NCBI RefSeq assembly: GCF_001500025.1
Contig: NZ_LQIW01000001.1
Location: 1 to 64,000, forward strand
Origin: Mycobacterium sp. IS-1590
GTDB taxonomy: Bacteria; Actinomycetota; Actinomycetes; Mycobacteriales; Mycobacteriaceae
Length of the DNA stretch: 64,000 nt
Direction of reading: 5' to 3'
Under the pieces are notes generated by a model. That model did no database searches, was not told the DNA's origin, and saw nothing but the letters and a program-made list of their open reading frames with translations. This document shows positions 25,515 through 35,253 of the stretch, in pieces. The stretch's first letter is position 1. The number at the start of each line of letters is the position of its first letter. The translations under genes and the position numbers were made by a program.

Positions 25515-27077
25515 TCAGCTGAGGTCGTCGAGCACTTGATAGCCGGCGTTGTATCCGGGGATGAAGGTGATGCCGGGGCCGCCGTGACAACCGGCACCGC
25601 AGAGGTAGAGCCCGTCGATGCCGATCGGTCGATCGCGGAAGCCCTTCGGGCCGGGGCGGTTCGGGCCCATGAGGTCGGGGTGCAGCAGGCCGTGGCAGAA
25701 GTCGCCGGCGGGGGCGCCGAACATGGTGTTCATGTGGTACGGCGCGAAGGTGATGTGCCGAATCTGGATGTCTTTGAAGTTCGGCGCGTAGCGGGTGATC
25801 TTGTCGATGACGCGTTGGGCCATCTCGTTTTTCAAGTGCCCGTGCTGGTCGCGGGGCGTCTCGACCGGAAACGCGTAGGCGTAGGCGCTGGCAGCATGTT
25901 TTCCTGGCGGGGCCATGTTCGGGTCGTGCACGGACGGGATCTGGATGCCCAGCGACGGGTTGTCGGGAACGACGCCGCGGCAGGCGTTTTCCCATTGGCG
26001 TTGTTGTTCTTCGGGTGAGCCGAAGATGCCGACGGACGGTTGCATACCGGGCTCGTTGAGCAGGTCGTACGGCGGGCCGAATTCGGGGAGGCCGTCGAGG
26101 GCAAAGTGCATCTGGACGAAGGACGCGCGGTGGTCGCGGTCCTGGAGCCGTTCGAGCAGCTGGGGTGAGAGGTGCTGGGCCTCAACGAGTTCGGTGAGGG
26201 TGGTGTCGGGGGAGAGGTTGGATACGACGATGGGTGCGGTGATGGTGTGGCCGTCCTTGCGGCGGACGCCGGTGACCTTGCCGTCATCGACGAGGATCTG
26301 TTCGACTTTGGTGCGGTAGCGGATCTCGCCGCCGCGGCTTTCGAACATCTCGCGTAAATGCTCGGTGAGGGCGCCGATGCCGCCTTCGAGTTTGGTCATC
26401 ATCGCGGTGCCTTCGTCGGGGACGGCGAGGGCGAAGGCCAGACAGGTGGCGCTGCCGGGGGTGTAGGGCCCGCGGTAGGTGGAGTTGATGGCGAGGAATG
26501 CGAGCATGCCGCGCATGACGGCGTGACGTTTCCTGTCGGGCAAATAGCGGTCGATGACGTCCATCGCCGATCCGAACAGGGTCTCGTGGATTGCGCGGCG
26601 TTCGGATTCGTTTGTGGCGCAGGCGTACATCTCGTCGATGGTCTTGGGTGGTTTGCGGACGTCGAAGCGGCCGAGCGCGCGGGCGGGGCCTTGGCTCCAG
26701 GCGATGAGTTCGGCCATGCCGGTGACGGCGTCGGTGCCGTGTTTCTCGGCGAGGTGCGTCATGAGTTGCATGGGGTCGCGGTAGAAGACCATGGCTTCTT
26801 CGCCGGCTTCGCCGATGTTGACCGACATGACGTCGGCGTCGACGGTGGGCAGGGTGTCGAGGCCGAGGTCTTTGGTGATCTCGCTGGGGGTGGGGAACTG
26901 GACGGACCCGGCGATCTCGTAGCGGAAGCCGTCGATGAGTTCGACGGTGGCGGCCATTCCGCCGGCGTAGGTGTTGGCCTCGAGGCACAGGGTGCGCAGG
27001 CCGGCGCGTTGGAGGACGGCGGCGGCGGTCAGTCCGTTGTGGCCGGCGCCGACGACGATCGCGTCATAGTCACTCAT
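25515..27077 (-). CDS. FAD-dependent phytoene desaturase-like (PYROXD2-type) oxidoreductase
   Basis: A 520-aa flavoprotein. The N-terminal Rossmann motif is VVGAGHNGLTAAAVLQRAG with a Glu ending the second strand (LCLEANTYAGG). GLYLCGAGCHGGPGITFIPGYNAG near the C-terminus is the second FAD-contact motif of the carotenoid desaturase/amine-oxidase family. The substrate is unknown; the family covers carotenoid and lipid desaturases. Two palindromic operators lie directly before its start, shared with a divergent TetR gene, so TetR control is very likely. Confidence 0.9.
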   Translation of the reverse strand: MSDYDAIVVGAGHNGLTAAAVLQRAGLRTLCLEANTYAGGMAATVELIDGFRYEIAGSVQFPTPSEITKDLGLDTLPTVDADVMSVNIGEAGEEAMVFYRDPMQLMTHLAEKHGTDAVTGMAELIAWSQGPARALGRFDVRKPPKTIDEMYACATNESERRAIHETLFGSAMDVIDRYLPDRKRHAVMRGMLAFLAINSTYRGPYTPGSATCLAFALAVPDEGTAMMTKLEGGIGALTEHLREMFESRGGEIRYRTKVEQILVDDGKVTGVRRKDGHTITAPIVVSNLSPDTTLTELVEAQHLSPQLLERLQDRDHRASFVQMHFALDGLPEFGPPYDLLNEPGMQPSVGIFGSPEEQQRQWENACRGVVPDNPSLGIQIPSVHDPNMAPPGKHAASAYAYAFPVETPRDQHGHLKNEMAQRVIDKITRYAPNFKDIQIRHITFAPYHMNTMFGAPAGDFCHGLLHPDLMGPNRPGPKGFRDRPIGIDGLYLCGAGCHGGPGITFIPGYNAGYQVLDDLS

Positions 27078-27088
27078 GTCGGCAGGCT

Positions 27089-27104
27089 ATGTCAGTACTG
27101 ACAT
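27089..27104. promoter_or_regulatory. TetR operator 1 (perfect 16-base palindrome)
   Basis: ATGTCAGTACTGACAT reads the same on both strands. It lies 11 bases before the oxidoreductase start and within the 72-base divergent region. Likely bound by the neighbouring TetR protein (inference from family behaviour). Confidence 0.8.
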
Positions 27105-27109
27105 AATTG

Positions 27110-27123
27110 TGGCAGTACTGACA
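27110..27123. promoter_or_regulatory. TetR operator 2 (near-identical copy)
   Basis: TGGCAGTACTGACA differs at one base from the core of operator 1. The two centres are 20 bases apart, about two helical turns, so two TetR dimers could sit on the same DNA face. The AT-rich spacer contains ATAATT, a possible -10 element. Confidence 0.75.
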
Positions 27124-27149
27124 AAGTCGTGCGATACGATCGCGGAACT

Positions 27150-27764
27150 ATGGCGATGCCCGTGAACCTGCATCAGCAGCGCAGTCAGGCGACCAAAGAG
27201 GCGCTGCGGCGGGTGGCCTTGGCGCGGTTCGCGAAGGACGGGTTCGCGAACGTGACGGTGTCGCAGCTGGCCGAGGAGGCCGGCGTCACCGAGCGGACGT
27301 TCTTCCGGCACTTCCCGACGAAGGAAGCGGTGCTGTTCGCGGACTATGAAACGCGCTTGGAGTGGCTGGCCGAGGCGCTGGCGCGGCGGCCGGCGTCGGA
27401 GTCGCTGTTCGATGCGGTGATGGCGAGTGTCGGGAGCTTCCCGCACGATCTGGAGGTGGTGCGTCAGGCGGCGCTGCTGCGGGCGAGCCTGATCGGGGAG
27501 CGGGCGGCCGGCCACCTACGGGTGGTACAGGCGTCGTTCGCGGCGGTGATCACCGACTTCGTGCGAAAGCGCTATGCCGATGTGCCGGGCATCGAGTTGA
27601 AGGCCGAGGTGGCGGGCGCGGTGTTGGCTGCGGCTTTGGTCGTGGCCGTGGAGAACTGGGGGCGCGGCGGGTGCGTGGGCGATCTGGGCCAGATCGTTTC
27701 GGAGAGTGTGGAGTTAGTGCGGTCGGGGCTGGCGGTGACGCATGCTTTTGATCAGGCGGACTGA
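27150..27764 (+). CDS. TetR family transcriptional regulator
   Basis: A 204-aa regulator. The N-terminal helix-turn-helix reads TVSQLAEEAGVTERTFFRHFPTKEAVL. The C-terminal part is an all-helical ligand-binding domain with MftR-like features. ATG at 27150 is chosen; a longer in-frame start would run into operator 2. It is expected to repress itself and the divergent desaturase-like gene through the paired operators, and to be released by a ligand or product of that enzyme (inference). Confidence 0.92.
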   Translation: MAMPVNLHQQRSQATKEALRRVALARFAKDGFANVTVSQLAEEAGVTERTFFRHFPTKEAVLFADYETRLEWLAEALARRPASESLFDAVMASVGSFPHDLEVVRQAALLRASLIGERAAGHLRVVQASFAAVITDFVRKRYADVPGIELKAEVAGAVLAAALVVAVENWGRGGCVGDLGQIVSESVELVRSGLAVTHAFDQAD

Positions 27765-27776
27765 CACTCCTCGCCA

Positions 27777-27791
27777 CGCGGTTTCGCCGCG
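27777..27791. terminator. Possible hairpin after TetR gene
   Basis: CGCGG and CCGCG pair over a five-base loop 12 bases after the TetR stop. It lacks a T-tract, as many mycobacterial terminators do. Weak call. Confidence 0.25.
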
Positions 27792-27948
27792 GATCTTGCT
27801 GGCCAACGTATTGAGTCCATGTAGCAAATCTTTCGCAGCCGCATTCGTACCGAACCGACGAAAGGTCCATCGCTATGCGGCTCGACTGTGCGTGAACGCA
27901 CCGATAGTGTCGTACCCGGCTAGCGGTCATGGGGGACAAGGACGTTGT

Positions 27949-30720
27949 TCACACGTTCGTACGATCGCGACATATACCGGCGAGGTCGCAGCGCTCACAT
28001 TGCGTGCACCATGAAGCGAGACGGTTTAGTTGGTTGTCTCGTAACGATTCCCCGGCCTCGCGAATTCGCTCACGAACGTCGGTAAGCAGGCCCGTCTCAA
28101 CTTCCTCACGTGTGCTCTTTCCGGCTTCGTCGAGATTAAGTACCTCAATCAAGTCTGCGTTCTCGCCAGTTAGTTCTTCATACCCGACTGCGTACACATG
28201 CAATTGATCTCGAGTGACTTCTTCTGGCTGAGCACGGTCGGTGGACTTGAAGTCGACGATCGAGAGTTCGTCAGTGTCGAGCCTCCGGATGAGGTCAATT
28301 CGTCCGTCGACCGTGATGCCCGGCGCTACGTGTACCTGAATCTGTTTTTCCGAATGTACAGTTCGCGGGATATCGTCCCCGTGTGTGGCGAAGTACCGCT
28401 TGATGGCCGCGACAGCCGATCGCTCGAGAGTCTCCCGAAGCTCGGGGTAGGCGAACGGGGTAAAGAGGTGGCGATCAACCAAATCCTGGGCAACGGATTC
28501 ATCGAGGATCTCGCCGGCAACAGCCTTCTTATGCACTTCGGACAGGGCATCATGCAAACCTTTGCCGTAACCGAGCGCCTCGTGCAGGGGCGGATTGAAG
28601 CCGTACAAGAAGCGGAGCTTGAAGGAGTAAGGGCACTCGAAGAGGTACTTCAGCTCTGAGAACGAGAAGGTCACCTCTGGAACTTCGTGGCGCGGTTGCG
28701 GCTCCATTCGAGCTGGCAGAGGGTTTGTGCTCGGCCGCGTAGACACCCAAGTCTGGCCGGTGCAGTGGTCGAAAAACTCTGATCGGTTCTTATACAACTT
28801 GTTAGGGCCGGGAGAGTAGCTCAGCCAAAGGTACTTTTGCGCGCGCGTAATGGCTACGTAGAAGAGTCTCGTCTCATCTTCAACTGTGCCGCGATAACGG
28901 TCAGCATCCGCGACCGCTTCCTCGGGGATGACATGAAAAACACTCAGCCCGCCCTGGCGCTTCGACGGAAACCGATTCCGACGCAGACACGGGACGAACA
29001 CTGCTGGCCACTGCATGCCCTTAGCCTGATGCACTGTCGATAAGGTGACGGCATCAGGCGAGGCGTACCCGACATCGGCGTCAGACTCTGCGTAATAGTC
29101 GGGCGCCTGGTGTGTGAGCCACCCGACGAAGGATTCGTACTTCTGTGCGGGTGCGGAGTTGAAGTAGATCTGCTCGAAGTCGGAGATGACCTGGCTGAAC
29201 TTACCAAGTTGGTAGAAGACAAGTTCACCACGGGCTGGTAACCCAGGCACCGACTCTTCTCGAAGCTCCAGAGCTGCAAGAAAATCGAGGTAGACACGCT
29301 GGATGTTGTAAACACCCCACCTATCACCGCGGCCAAAATTTCGACCCTCTTCGAGGATCGCTACCGCACCGGGCCAGAGTTCGAAGTCAGGCACAAGGTC
29401 GGCGACGTCCCAAAGCTGACTCAAGGTGTCGGCGTCGATCTCACGTGTCATGAATCGGAATAGGCCAACGACTGCGATGATCTCGGCACTCTCGAAGAGC
29501 CTGTTCAGCCCTTTGACTATGTAAGGAATCCCACGGCGCTGCAGTTCCTCAACCAGCGGTCCGGCGTCCTTCGCCACTGAGCGGAACAGAACCGCGAAAT
29601 CGGACCATGACAGTCCTCGAGCGACGCTACCCGGAGCATCGATGAATGGCACGCCGCGCATCTCTTCGATGCGGTCGCAGATCCACGATGCCTCAGCCTG
29701 CTCGTCGTCGAATATCAGGGCAAGTATGTCGCCTCGATCCCACTGCTGACTTTCGGCCGATACCATGGTTTTCGCTAGGCGGTCGGCTGACGGAATCCTC
29801 TCGGCGACAGAACGTCCCAACTCAACGATGCCTCTGCTGGAGCGAAAGTTCTCAGCAAGAGTGACTTGGCGGACACCCTGATGGCGCCCCGAGAAGTTGA
29901 TGATGTTCGCCACCTGGCTGCCGCGCCATTGGTAGATGGTTTGATCATCGTCACCAACGACGCAAAGGTTGGCACCGTACTTGACGAGGCCGACGACTAG
30001 GCGCTCCTGGAGCGCGTTGACGTCCTGGTATTCATCGACGACGACATACTTGACGTCGCTCTGGATATGGTCGTGGATAGTGCGGGCGTCCTCGTCCTCG
30101 TCAGGATCTGCTTCAAGGAACGACACTGCGAGGTTGATCATTTCGGTGAAGTCGAACTCTGCCTTCTCGACGAGAAGGCGGAGGTACGAATCCAAACACT
30201 CCCAAACGCGCTGGTCGACGAGGTCTTCGTCGACGATGTCTTCGCGCAAGATGCTGGCGATCTGAAGGTAGAGCCGAGAGTGTACGAAGCGTCGAAGTGT
30301 AGGTGTCTTCGCCGAAGATGTAGGGCAGGCCGTCAGGCCGGACTTCCTGCTGTTGCGGTCAACGAGCAGGCGCGCGGTTATCTCTGTGAGCACAGAAAAC
30401 TTGAAGGTGTCCGGAACGAGACGCTGTAGAAGGTCTAGGCAGTAACCGTGCATGGTGCCGATGTACATCTCGGCCATACCCACGACTTCACCGTGCTGTT
30501 CCTCGACGAGGCGCAGAACTCGGTCCTTCAGCTCCGCAGCGGCCTTCTCAGTAAATGTAAAGGCGATGATGTTCCGTGGCTCCACCCCGGATTCACCGAG
30601 AATTTTTGCGATGCGCTGCGAAATGACTTGGGTCTTACCGGATCCCGCGCAAGCAATGATCTGCAGAGTCTCATCTATGCATCTGATGGCTTCTTGCTGA
30701 GACGGCGTGTATTTCGTCAT
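27949..30720 (-). CDS. UvrD/PcrA-type helicase fused to a C-terminal PD-(D/E)XK Fe-S nuclease
   Basis: A 923-aa SF1A helicase-nuclease. Walker A is CAGSGKT (24-30), Walker B VVVDEYQD, then VGDDDQTIYQWRG and TVHQAKGMQWPAVFVP. The C-terminal third has a RecB/Cas4-like nuclease: GRIDLI and IVDFKST give the D and DxK-type residues. An upstream Cys (FECPYSF) plus Cys905, 908, 911 and 917 could bind a [4Fe-4S] cluster, as in AddB/Cas4. It overlaps the OLD gene by 4 bases. GajB of Gabija is a bare helicase of about 500 aa, so this is a larger variant. Likely antiphage role. Confidence 0.9.
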   Translation of the reverse strand: MTKYTPSQQEAIRCIDETLQIIACAGSGKTQVISQRIAKILGESGVEPRNIIAFTFTEKAAAELKDRVLRLVEEQHGEVVGMAEMYIGTMHGYCLDLLQRLVPDTFKFSVLTEITARLLVDRNSRKSGLTACPTSSAKTPTLRRFVHSRLYLQIASILREDIVDEDLVDQRVWECLDSYLRLLVEKAEFDFTEMINLAVSFLEADPDEDEDARTIHDHIQSDVKYVVVDEYQDVNALQERLVVGLVKYGANLCVVGDDDQTIYQWRGSQVANIINFSGRHQGVRQVTLAENFRSSRGIVELGRSVAERIPSADRLAKTMVSAESQQWDRGDILALIFDDEQAEASWICDRIEEMRGVPFIDAPGSVARGLSWSDFAVLFRSVAKDAGPLVEELQRRGIPYIVKGLNRLFESAEIIAVVGLFRFMTREIDADTLSQLWDVADLVPDFELWPGAVAILEEGRNFGRGDRWGVYNIQRVYLDFLAALELREESVPGLPARGELVFYQLGKFSQVISDFEQIYFNSAPAQKYESFVGWLTHQAPDYYAESDADVGYASPDAVTLSTVHQAKGMQWPAVFVPCLRRNRFPSKRQGGLSVFHVIPEEAVADADRYRGTVEDETRLFYVAITRAQKYLWLSYSPGPNKLYKNRSEFFDHCTGQTWVSTRPSTNPLPARMEPQPRHEVPEVTFSFSELKYLFECPYSFKLRFLYGFNPPLHEALGYGKGLHDALSEVHKKAVAGEILDESVAQDLVDRHLFTPFAYPELRETLERSAVAAIKRYFATHGDDIPRTVHSEKQIQVHVAPGITVDGRIDLIRRLDTDELSIVDFKSTDRAQPEEVTRDQLHVYAVGYEELTGENADLIEVLNLDEAGKSTREEVETGLLTDVRERIREAGESLRDNQLNRLASWCTQCERCDLAGICRDRTNV

Positions 30721-32498
30721 TTGGATGCTGCTGGGTCGTTGACACTCGTAACACGCGATGGGCGCTCGGTGATCTTGGCAATGCGTTTGGCAATCTCCTC
30801 ACCGAGCCAGACGAAATCATCCAGGTTTTCCCCGCGGAGTTCTTTGGGAAGCTGCATGATCGCTAGCTCCTTCCATGCCTTGCTGTAGCTGTAGTGAGTT
30901 CTTCCTTTACATTTCTGCGTCGCATCGTGGGCGTCATCGCCTAGCACCTGACTTATCGCACTCGCCGCGCCGGGCGGAATCAGGTCTTCGATCTCGACAG
31001 GATGCTCCCCTATATTGCATGCCTTGGGCCATGACCCGAGATAGATGATGTGGTCGTTGGCGGTCCAACCGAAGTCTTTTAGATGGTCGCGGGCTGAACG
31101 GCCGTGTGCGTCCTGATCCAGGATGGCGATAACTGGCACGTGAGTCGCCGAGTCCGCCAGGACCGCTTGGAATACGACCTTTTTGGCGCCTCCCGCGCTG
31201 ATGAAGTGGATCCCTTCAAGGAGATCTGGGCGTCCGGCCGCCTGAAGGCCGTAGCGAAGGAACAGTCCATCGGTGTAGCCCTCTGTTACCACTATGGCCC
31301 GCGTACCGGCCGGCGCGGACGTGGCCTGCTCGAGAACGCGTGCCAGGCCGCGGTCAGTGAACAGCGATCCAAGTAGTTCCGCCCGGTCCTCATTTCCGCG
31401 TGCCGTCGCCGCTAGATGAGTGTTGCCGTCTTTACTCTTTCGGAGCTCGGTCACCCGCGCGTCAGCTCGTCGAGAGATGATGTGTGGTGAGTGAGTAGTT
31501 ACTAGGAGAGTTACTTCTGGACGTTCTGCGAGCTTTTCCAACTGCAGTGCTATGCCCTCCTGCGCGCCAGGGTGCAGGAAAGCCTCCGGTTCCTCGACGG
31601 CGAGCACCAGAGATCGTCTGCTCTGCTCGGCGAGATACTGCAGCATCGAGATAAGAACCGCCCCGCGAAGACCCGTGCCTTTGCCCTTCAGCTCTGTACT
31701 GGCAGCGTCCGCGAGCGTGATACCAACAGACGACAGGGTGTCGTTCAGCGTCGGCACGTCTGGTAACAGATCCACGATCTTTATCTCGGAGAACACAGAG
31801 GAGACGCGCTCAAAGACCCGTTCGCGTAAGGGTCTCAGCAGCACCGTACGAAGCCCTTTGACGTACTTCTCTCTCAGCTTCTCCGTATCGGCTAGTTGTG
31901 TTGACAGGTGGTCGTTGATGACGAGTTGCAGTACCTCTCTGAACTTCCCGTTCAGCACGGACTCGAGGTCTTCGCCACTGTGAACAACGCCAAAACGGAC
32001 AACCTTAAGAAACTGACTTTCTACCGCGAGGTGCTCTGGGCTGTCGATGGGGAGGGAAACCGCACCTAGCCCTTTGGCTTGGTAGCTGACCTGGCGTGCA
32101 CCTTGAGCACCGAACGTGACGACGCGGCGGATCTCCCCATCGTCGGCGTAGGTCCTTGCTTTTCGTCCGGGATCCCGACCTTGTTTTGTGCGGAGCGCCA
32201 GTTCGTACTTCCGCGCGCGATGAAGGAGTGTGGTCTGGGGGCTGCTCTTGTCAGTATTCCTGAAGGTCAACGTAATGCGGGTGTGCTTCGGGGGACCCTT
32301 TCCTTGGGTAGCGACTGGACGGTCCCGCTCCGGGACGAAGACCGACTCTGGGTCCATCGACAGCTCGAGCGCTGAAATCAAATTGGACTTCCCGCAATTA
32401 TTAGGTCCGACAAAGAAGTTGGCACCGTCTGCGAGCTCAAATTCATGCTCGTCAAGGAAGCTTCGGAAGTTGGCCAGCTTGATGTGCGTCAGTTTCAT
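30717..32498 (-). CDS. OLD-family ATP-dependent nuclease (ABC ATPase + TOPRIM; GajA-like, class 2)
   Basis: A 593-aa protein. The N-terminal SMC/ABC-type ATPase has Walker A GPNNCGKSN (31-39), Walker B with LVLAVEEPEAFLHP, and the switch His in TTHSPHII. The C-terminal TOPRIM nuclease has its Glu in VTEGYTDG (about 408), DQD in VIAILDQDAHG (about 462) and a later Glu in VEIEDLIP. Overlap with a UvrD-helicase gene places it in class 2 OLD, the class that includes Gabija GajA. It probably nicks or cuts invading DNA when nucleotide pools drop (known for GajA; inferred here). Confidence 0.9.
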   Translation of the reverse strand: MKLTHIKLANFRSFLDEHEFELADGANFFVGPNNCGKSNLISALELSMDPESVFVPERDRPVATQGKGPPKHTRITLTFRNTDKSSPQTTLLHRARKYELALRTKQGRDPGRKARTYADDGEIRRVVTFGAQGARQVSYQAKGLGAVSLPIDSPEHLAVESQFLKVVRFGVVHSGEDLESVLNGKFREVLQLVINDHLSTQLADTEKLREKYVKGLRTVLLRPLRERVFERVSSVFSEIKIVDLLPDVPTLNDTLSSVGITLADAASTELKGKGTGLRGAVLISMLQYLAEQSRRSLVLAVEEPEAFLHPGAQEGIALQLEKLAERPEVTLLVTTHSPHIISRRADARVTELRKSKDGNTHLAATARGNEDRAELLGSLFTDRGLARVLEQATSAPAGTRAIVVTEGYTDGLFLRYGLQAAGRPDLLEGIHFISAGGAKKVVFQAVLADSATHVPVIAILDQDAHGRSARDHLKDFGWTANDHIIYLGSWPKACNIGEHPVEIEDLIPPGAASAISQVLGDDAHDATQKCKGRTHYSYSKAWKELAIMQLPKELRGENLDDFVWLGEEIAKRIAKITERPSRVTSVNDPAASK

Positions 32499-32532
32499 AA
32501 GTTTCTAGCATGTCCGGGCGGATGCATCGTGG

Positions 32533-35253
32533 CTAAACCTCGAACACCTTCATCACCTCGTCGCCGTAGTCGTTAATCACCTTAACAGCGACCTTGTTGC
32601 CGTCAGCCGGCGCCGGGAAAGGACGAGAGACAGTCTGGTACAACGAATTCCATGCCTCCTCGTCGATATCAGCCTTCAGTGCGATTCTGAGCCGTTTATA
32701 GGGATCGTTGCGTCCCGTGAAGTAGCAGTGACGCACGAAGAACGACTCGCCGTTGTAATCGGTGTCAATCATCCAAAGGGCGATCTGACCGGTGTCGTTG
32801 CTGCGGACTTCACCAGTCGTTGGGTCGTAGACATCTACACCTCGAAGGTCGACGACGTACCCCTCTGGTGTGTTACTTATCTCGATGTCAGGCTCACCGA
32901 ATACCGTGAAAAGGTTTCCAGCGCCGGTCTTCTTGAGTTCCTCGCCCATGAGGAGGTCGGCGTTCATGCGCACCATGAGCACGGGCAGCTTACCGAGCAG
33001 TCGCGCACCCTCGACGTGGGCGAAACCCTGTTCAGTCGCTTCGACCGTCACTCCATCAGTCTCTGTCACGTTGGTGACGTTGGGGTCGAAGGCGAATCCG
33101 AGAAGGCAGAGCAGGTCGATGTCACCGGCCTGGATCGCCTCCTTCGCGGCATTCTTTACGTAGGTTGCACTCACAGTTCCGTACTGTGGACCGACCGCAA
33201 TGCCCACCCGAGCCGGCCTAGCGTGAGCGCCAGTCTCGACTTGCTCACCAATTGCTTGGATGTACGAGCCGGCGTACGACTCGAAGGCTGCGAATGTGAT
33301 TCGTTCGGATCTGGTGCCGTTCTGGATCCCTGCCTTGGCGAGGTTGTCCAGTATCGACTGCTCGAAATTTGGCGATGCAACGTCTTTCGCGGCCAAGCTT
33401 TCTGAAGTCGGCTCGTCCCAATTACTGAAGGAGAGGGCTCGGTGCGGGCTGAGGGACTCGACCGTAAACGGGCCGGCGACCCGAACTTTCTTCGTGTCTT
33501 CAAAGGGAGCGTCGTATAGCGGCTCGAAGTCTGCGTGACGGCGAATTGCGGCGTCAATCTCTTCACGAGTCATGCCCTCTTTGATATCGGGATTGTTGGC
33601 TATCGATCGAAGCGTTACGTGGGGTACACGCTCGTAGACAAACCCAAGACGAATGTCATTTGCGAAATCGTGATTTGGAAGTGCCTTCGCTGAGAGTTCC
33701 TGTTCCTTCGCGCGCCCCTCTGCGCTGTCCGATAGGAGATACCACGGATAACGCGCACTCATTACGCGCAGCCTTGCTAGTGCGAGCGCCACCCTGGAGG
33801 TATCGATGGTCACCCATCGACGGCCCCACTGTTCTGCTACGAACGCCGTAGTTGCGCCACCACATGTGGGATCGAGCACCAGGTCACCGGGATCCGTTGC
33901 CATCAATATGCAACGCTCGATTATCGTCGGCGCTGTCTCGACGACATAGCGTTTGTCCCGAGCTCCGCCAATGTCGTTCCACACTTCAGTGAACGGGTAC
34001 GCTGGGAAGTCATCTAAAAATCGCACATAGGCGGGCATTGTGCGCCCGGCAGTAACTCTTCCTGCGAGCATTAGCCTTGCCATACCTGCCTCGCTAGTTT
34101 TCCACCTCGCCTGAAGACTCGGACGGTAGGTCTTCCCATCAAGATCAATAGGAAACCAGGAGGCAGCCCCTTCCCCCTTCTCACGCCCCATGCTTTGACT
34201 AGTTAAATTGTCGTGTCGAAATAAGCGTGCCCCGACTGGCAACAGCGAGAGATCCACCTTCTCTTCGCGCGTGATAGCGCGACGGGATCCGTCTGGCAAC
34301 TGGACTCGCGTGTACATCCCGGCGCCGTCACCACCACCTACTTTGCGACGTAGGAGTGTTCGATTTTTGACGATGTCTTTGTTTTTCGCGTACCAGTGGA
34401 CATAGTCGACGGTTCCGCCTATAAAGTCACCAGTCGCACTGCTTGTCTTGGAAACGATTACGGTCGTTATCCAGTTCTCAGAACCGAACACTTCATCGAG
34501 AAGGTTCCGTACGAGGTGTACGTTCTCGTCGCCGATCTGGACAAAAACGGAGCCTGATTCTGCCAACAAGTCTCTTGCGACGCTGAGGCGGTCACGCAAA
34601 TATCCAAGATACGAATGGATGCCAAGTTGCCACGTATCTCTGAATGCCTTGATCTGCTCAGCCTCGCGGGCGGCATCTGCCAGTTTCCCATCCGACACGT
34701 CCCGCGATCTTGTTGAAACTTGCCAGTTGGAGTTGAAGCGGATTCCGTAAGGCGGGTCAATATAGACCATCTGCACTTTTCCGCGCAGCTTCTCCCGTTC
34801 TGCAAGGGAAGCCATTACTTGTAAACTGTCACCAAGGATAATTCGATTCGACCAGTTGGCGCCGTGCTTGTAGAACTCGATTTGCTGGAGGTCGTCGAGG
34901 CCGTCGAATGAGTCGAACAAGGTGAACTCGGGCTCGTCATCGGGCCGCTCCGAAGTCCGTCTTAAGTTCTCGATCAGCACACGGGGGTCGATCTTCTCCT
35001 GGATGTAGATCGGCGGTGCGTCAGTTACTAGATCGTTCCTATAGTCGTCGATCCCGTCCGCCGACGGGTACTTGCCCCGCCAAACCAATTGAGGGTCAAG
35101 CGATTCATCTCGTGCATAGCGCACGCGACGAACTTCCTCTAATACGGCGCTGTTAAGGAAATCGACGTTGTCTGCGGTCGGGATGTTGGTCCGCTTATCG
35201 TCGTGCGTGATCGAGTCAACCGGGGTCGAGGCTTTCGAGGTCTTACGCGCCAC
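32533..35253 (-). CDS. Adenine-specific DNA methyltransferase, type III Mod-like (beta class)
   Basis: A 906-aa modification subunit. Catalytic motif IV is VYIDPPYG (Asp166-Pro-Pro-Tyr169); SAM motif I follows far downstream as LVLDPTCGGATTAFVAEQWG (about 455). This catalytic-before-SAM order is the beta arrangement of type III Mod and N6-adenine/N4-cytosine enzymes. The large C-terminal part (about 560-900) is likely for target recognition or Res contact. It overlaps the end of the Res gene by 11 bases and leads into the OLD gene after 34 bases, so all four genes form one operon. Confidence 0.9.
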   Translation of the reverse strand: MARKTSKASTPVDSITHDDKRTNIPTADNVDFLNSAVLEEVRRVRYARDESLDPQLVWRGKYPSADGIDDYRNDLVTDAPPIYIQEKIDPRVLIENLRRTSERPDDEPEFTLFDSFDGLDDLQQIEFYKHGANWSNRIILGDSLQVMASLAEREKLRGKVQMVYIDPPYGIRFNSNWQVSTRSRDVSDGKLADAAREAEQIKAFRDTWQLGIHSYLGYLRDRLSVARDLLAESGSVFVQIGDENVHLVRNLLDEVFGSENWITTVIVSKTSSATGDFIGGTVDYVHWYAKNKDIVKNRTLLRRKVGGGDGAGMYTRVQLPDGSRRAITREEKVDLSLLPVGARLFRHDNLTSQSMGREKGEGAASWFPIDLDGKTYRPSLQARWKTSEAGMARLMLAGRVTAGRTMPAYVRFLDDFPAYPFTEVWNDIGGARDKRYVVETAPTIIERCILMATDPGDLVLDPTCGGATTAFVAEQWGRRWVTIDTSRVALALARLRVMSARYPWYLLSDSAEGRAKEQELSAKALPNHDFANDIRLGFVYERVPHVTLRSIANNPDIKEGMTREEIDAAIRRHADFEPLYDAPFEDTKKVRVAGPFTVESLSPHRALSFSNWDEPTSESLAAKDVASPNFEQSILDNLAKAGIQNGTRSERITFAAFESYAGSYIQAIGEQVETGAHARPARVGIAVGPQYGTVSATYVKNAAKEAIQAGDIDLLCLLGFAFDPNVTNVTETDGVTVEATEQGFAHVEGARLLGKLPVLMVRMNADLLMGEELKKTGAGNLFTVFGEPDIEISNTPEGYVVDLRGVDVYDPTTGEVRSNDTGQIALWMIDTDYNGESFFVRHCYFTGRNDPYKRLRIALKADIDEEAWNSLYQTVSRPFPAPADGNKVAVKVINDYGDEVMKVFEV

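Noticed and set aside
27765..27948. tRNA or attachment site at the left island edge
   Set aside because: No tRNA cloverleaf or direct repeat shared with the 46.9-47.2 kb edge could be found by eye, and no integrase gene is visible.
27949..32498. Standard Gabija system
   Set aside because: The GajA-like part fits, but the helicase is about 920 aa with an added nuclease and the operon includes Res and Mod, so plain Gabija is not an adequate name.
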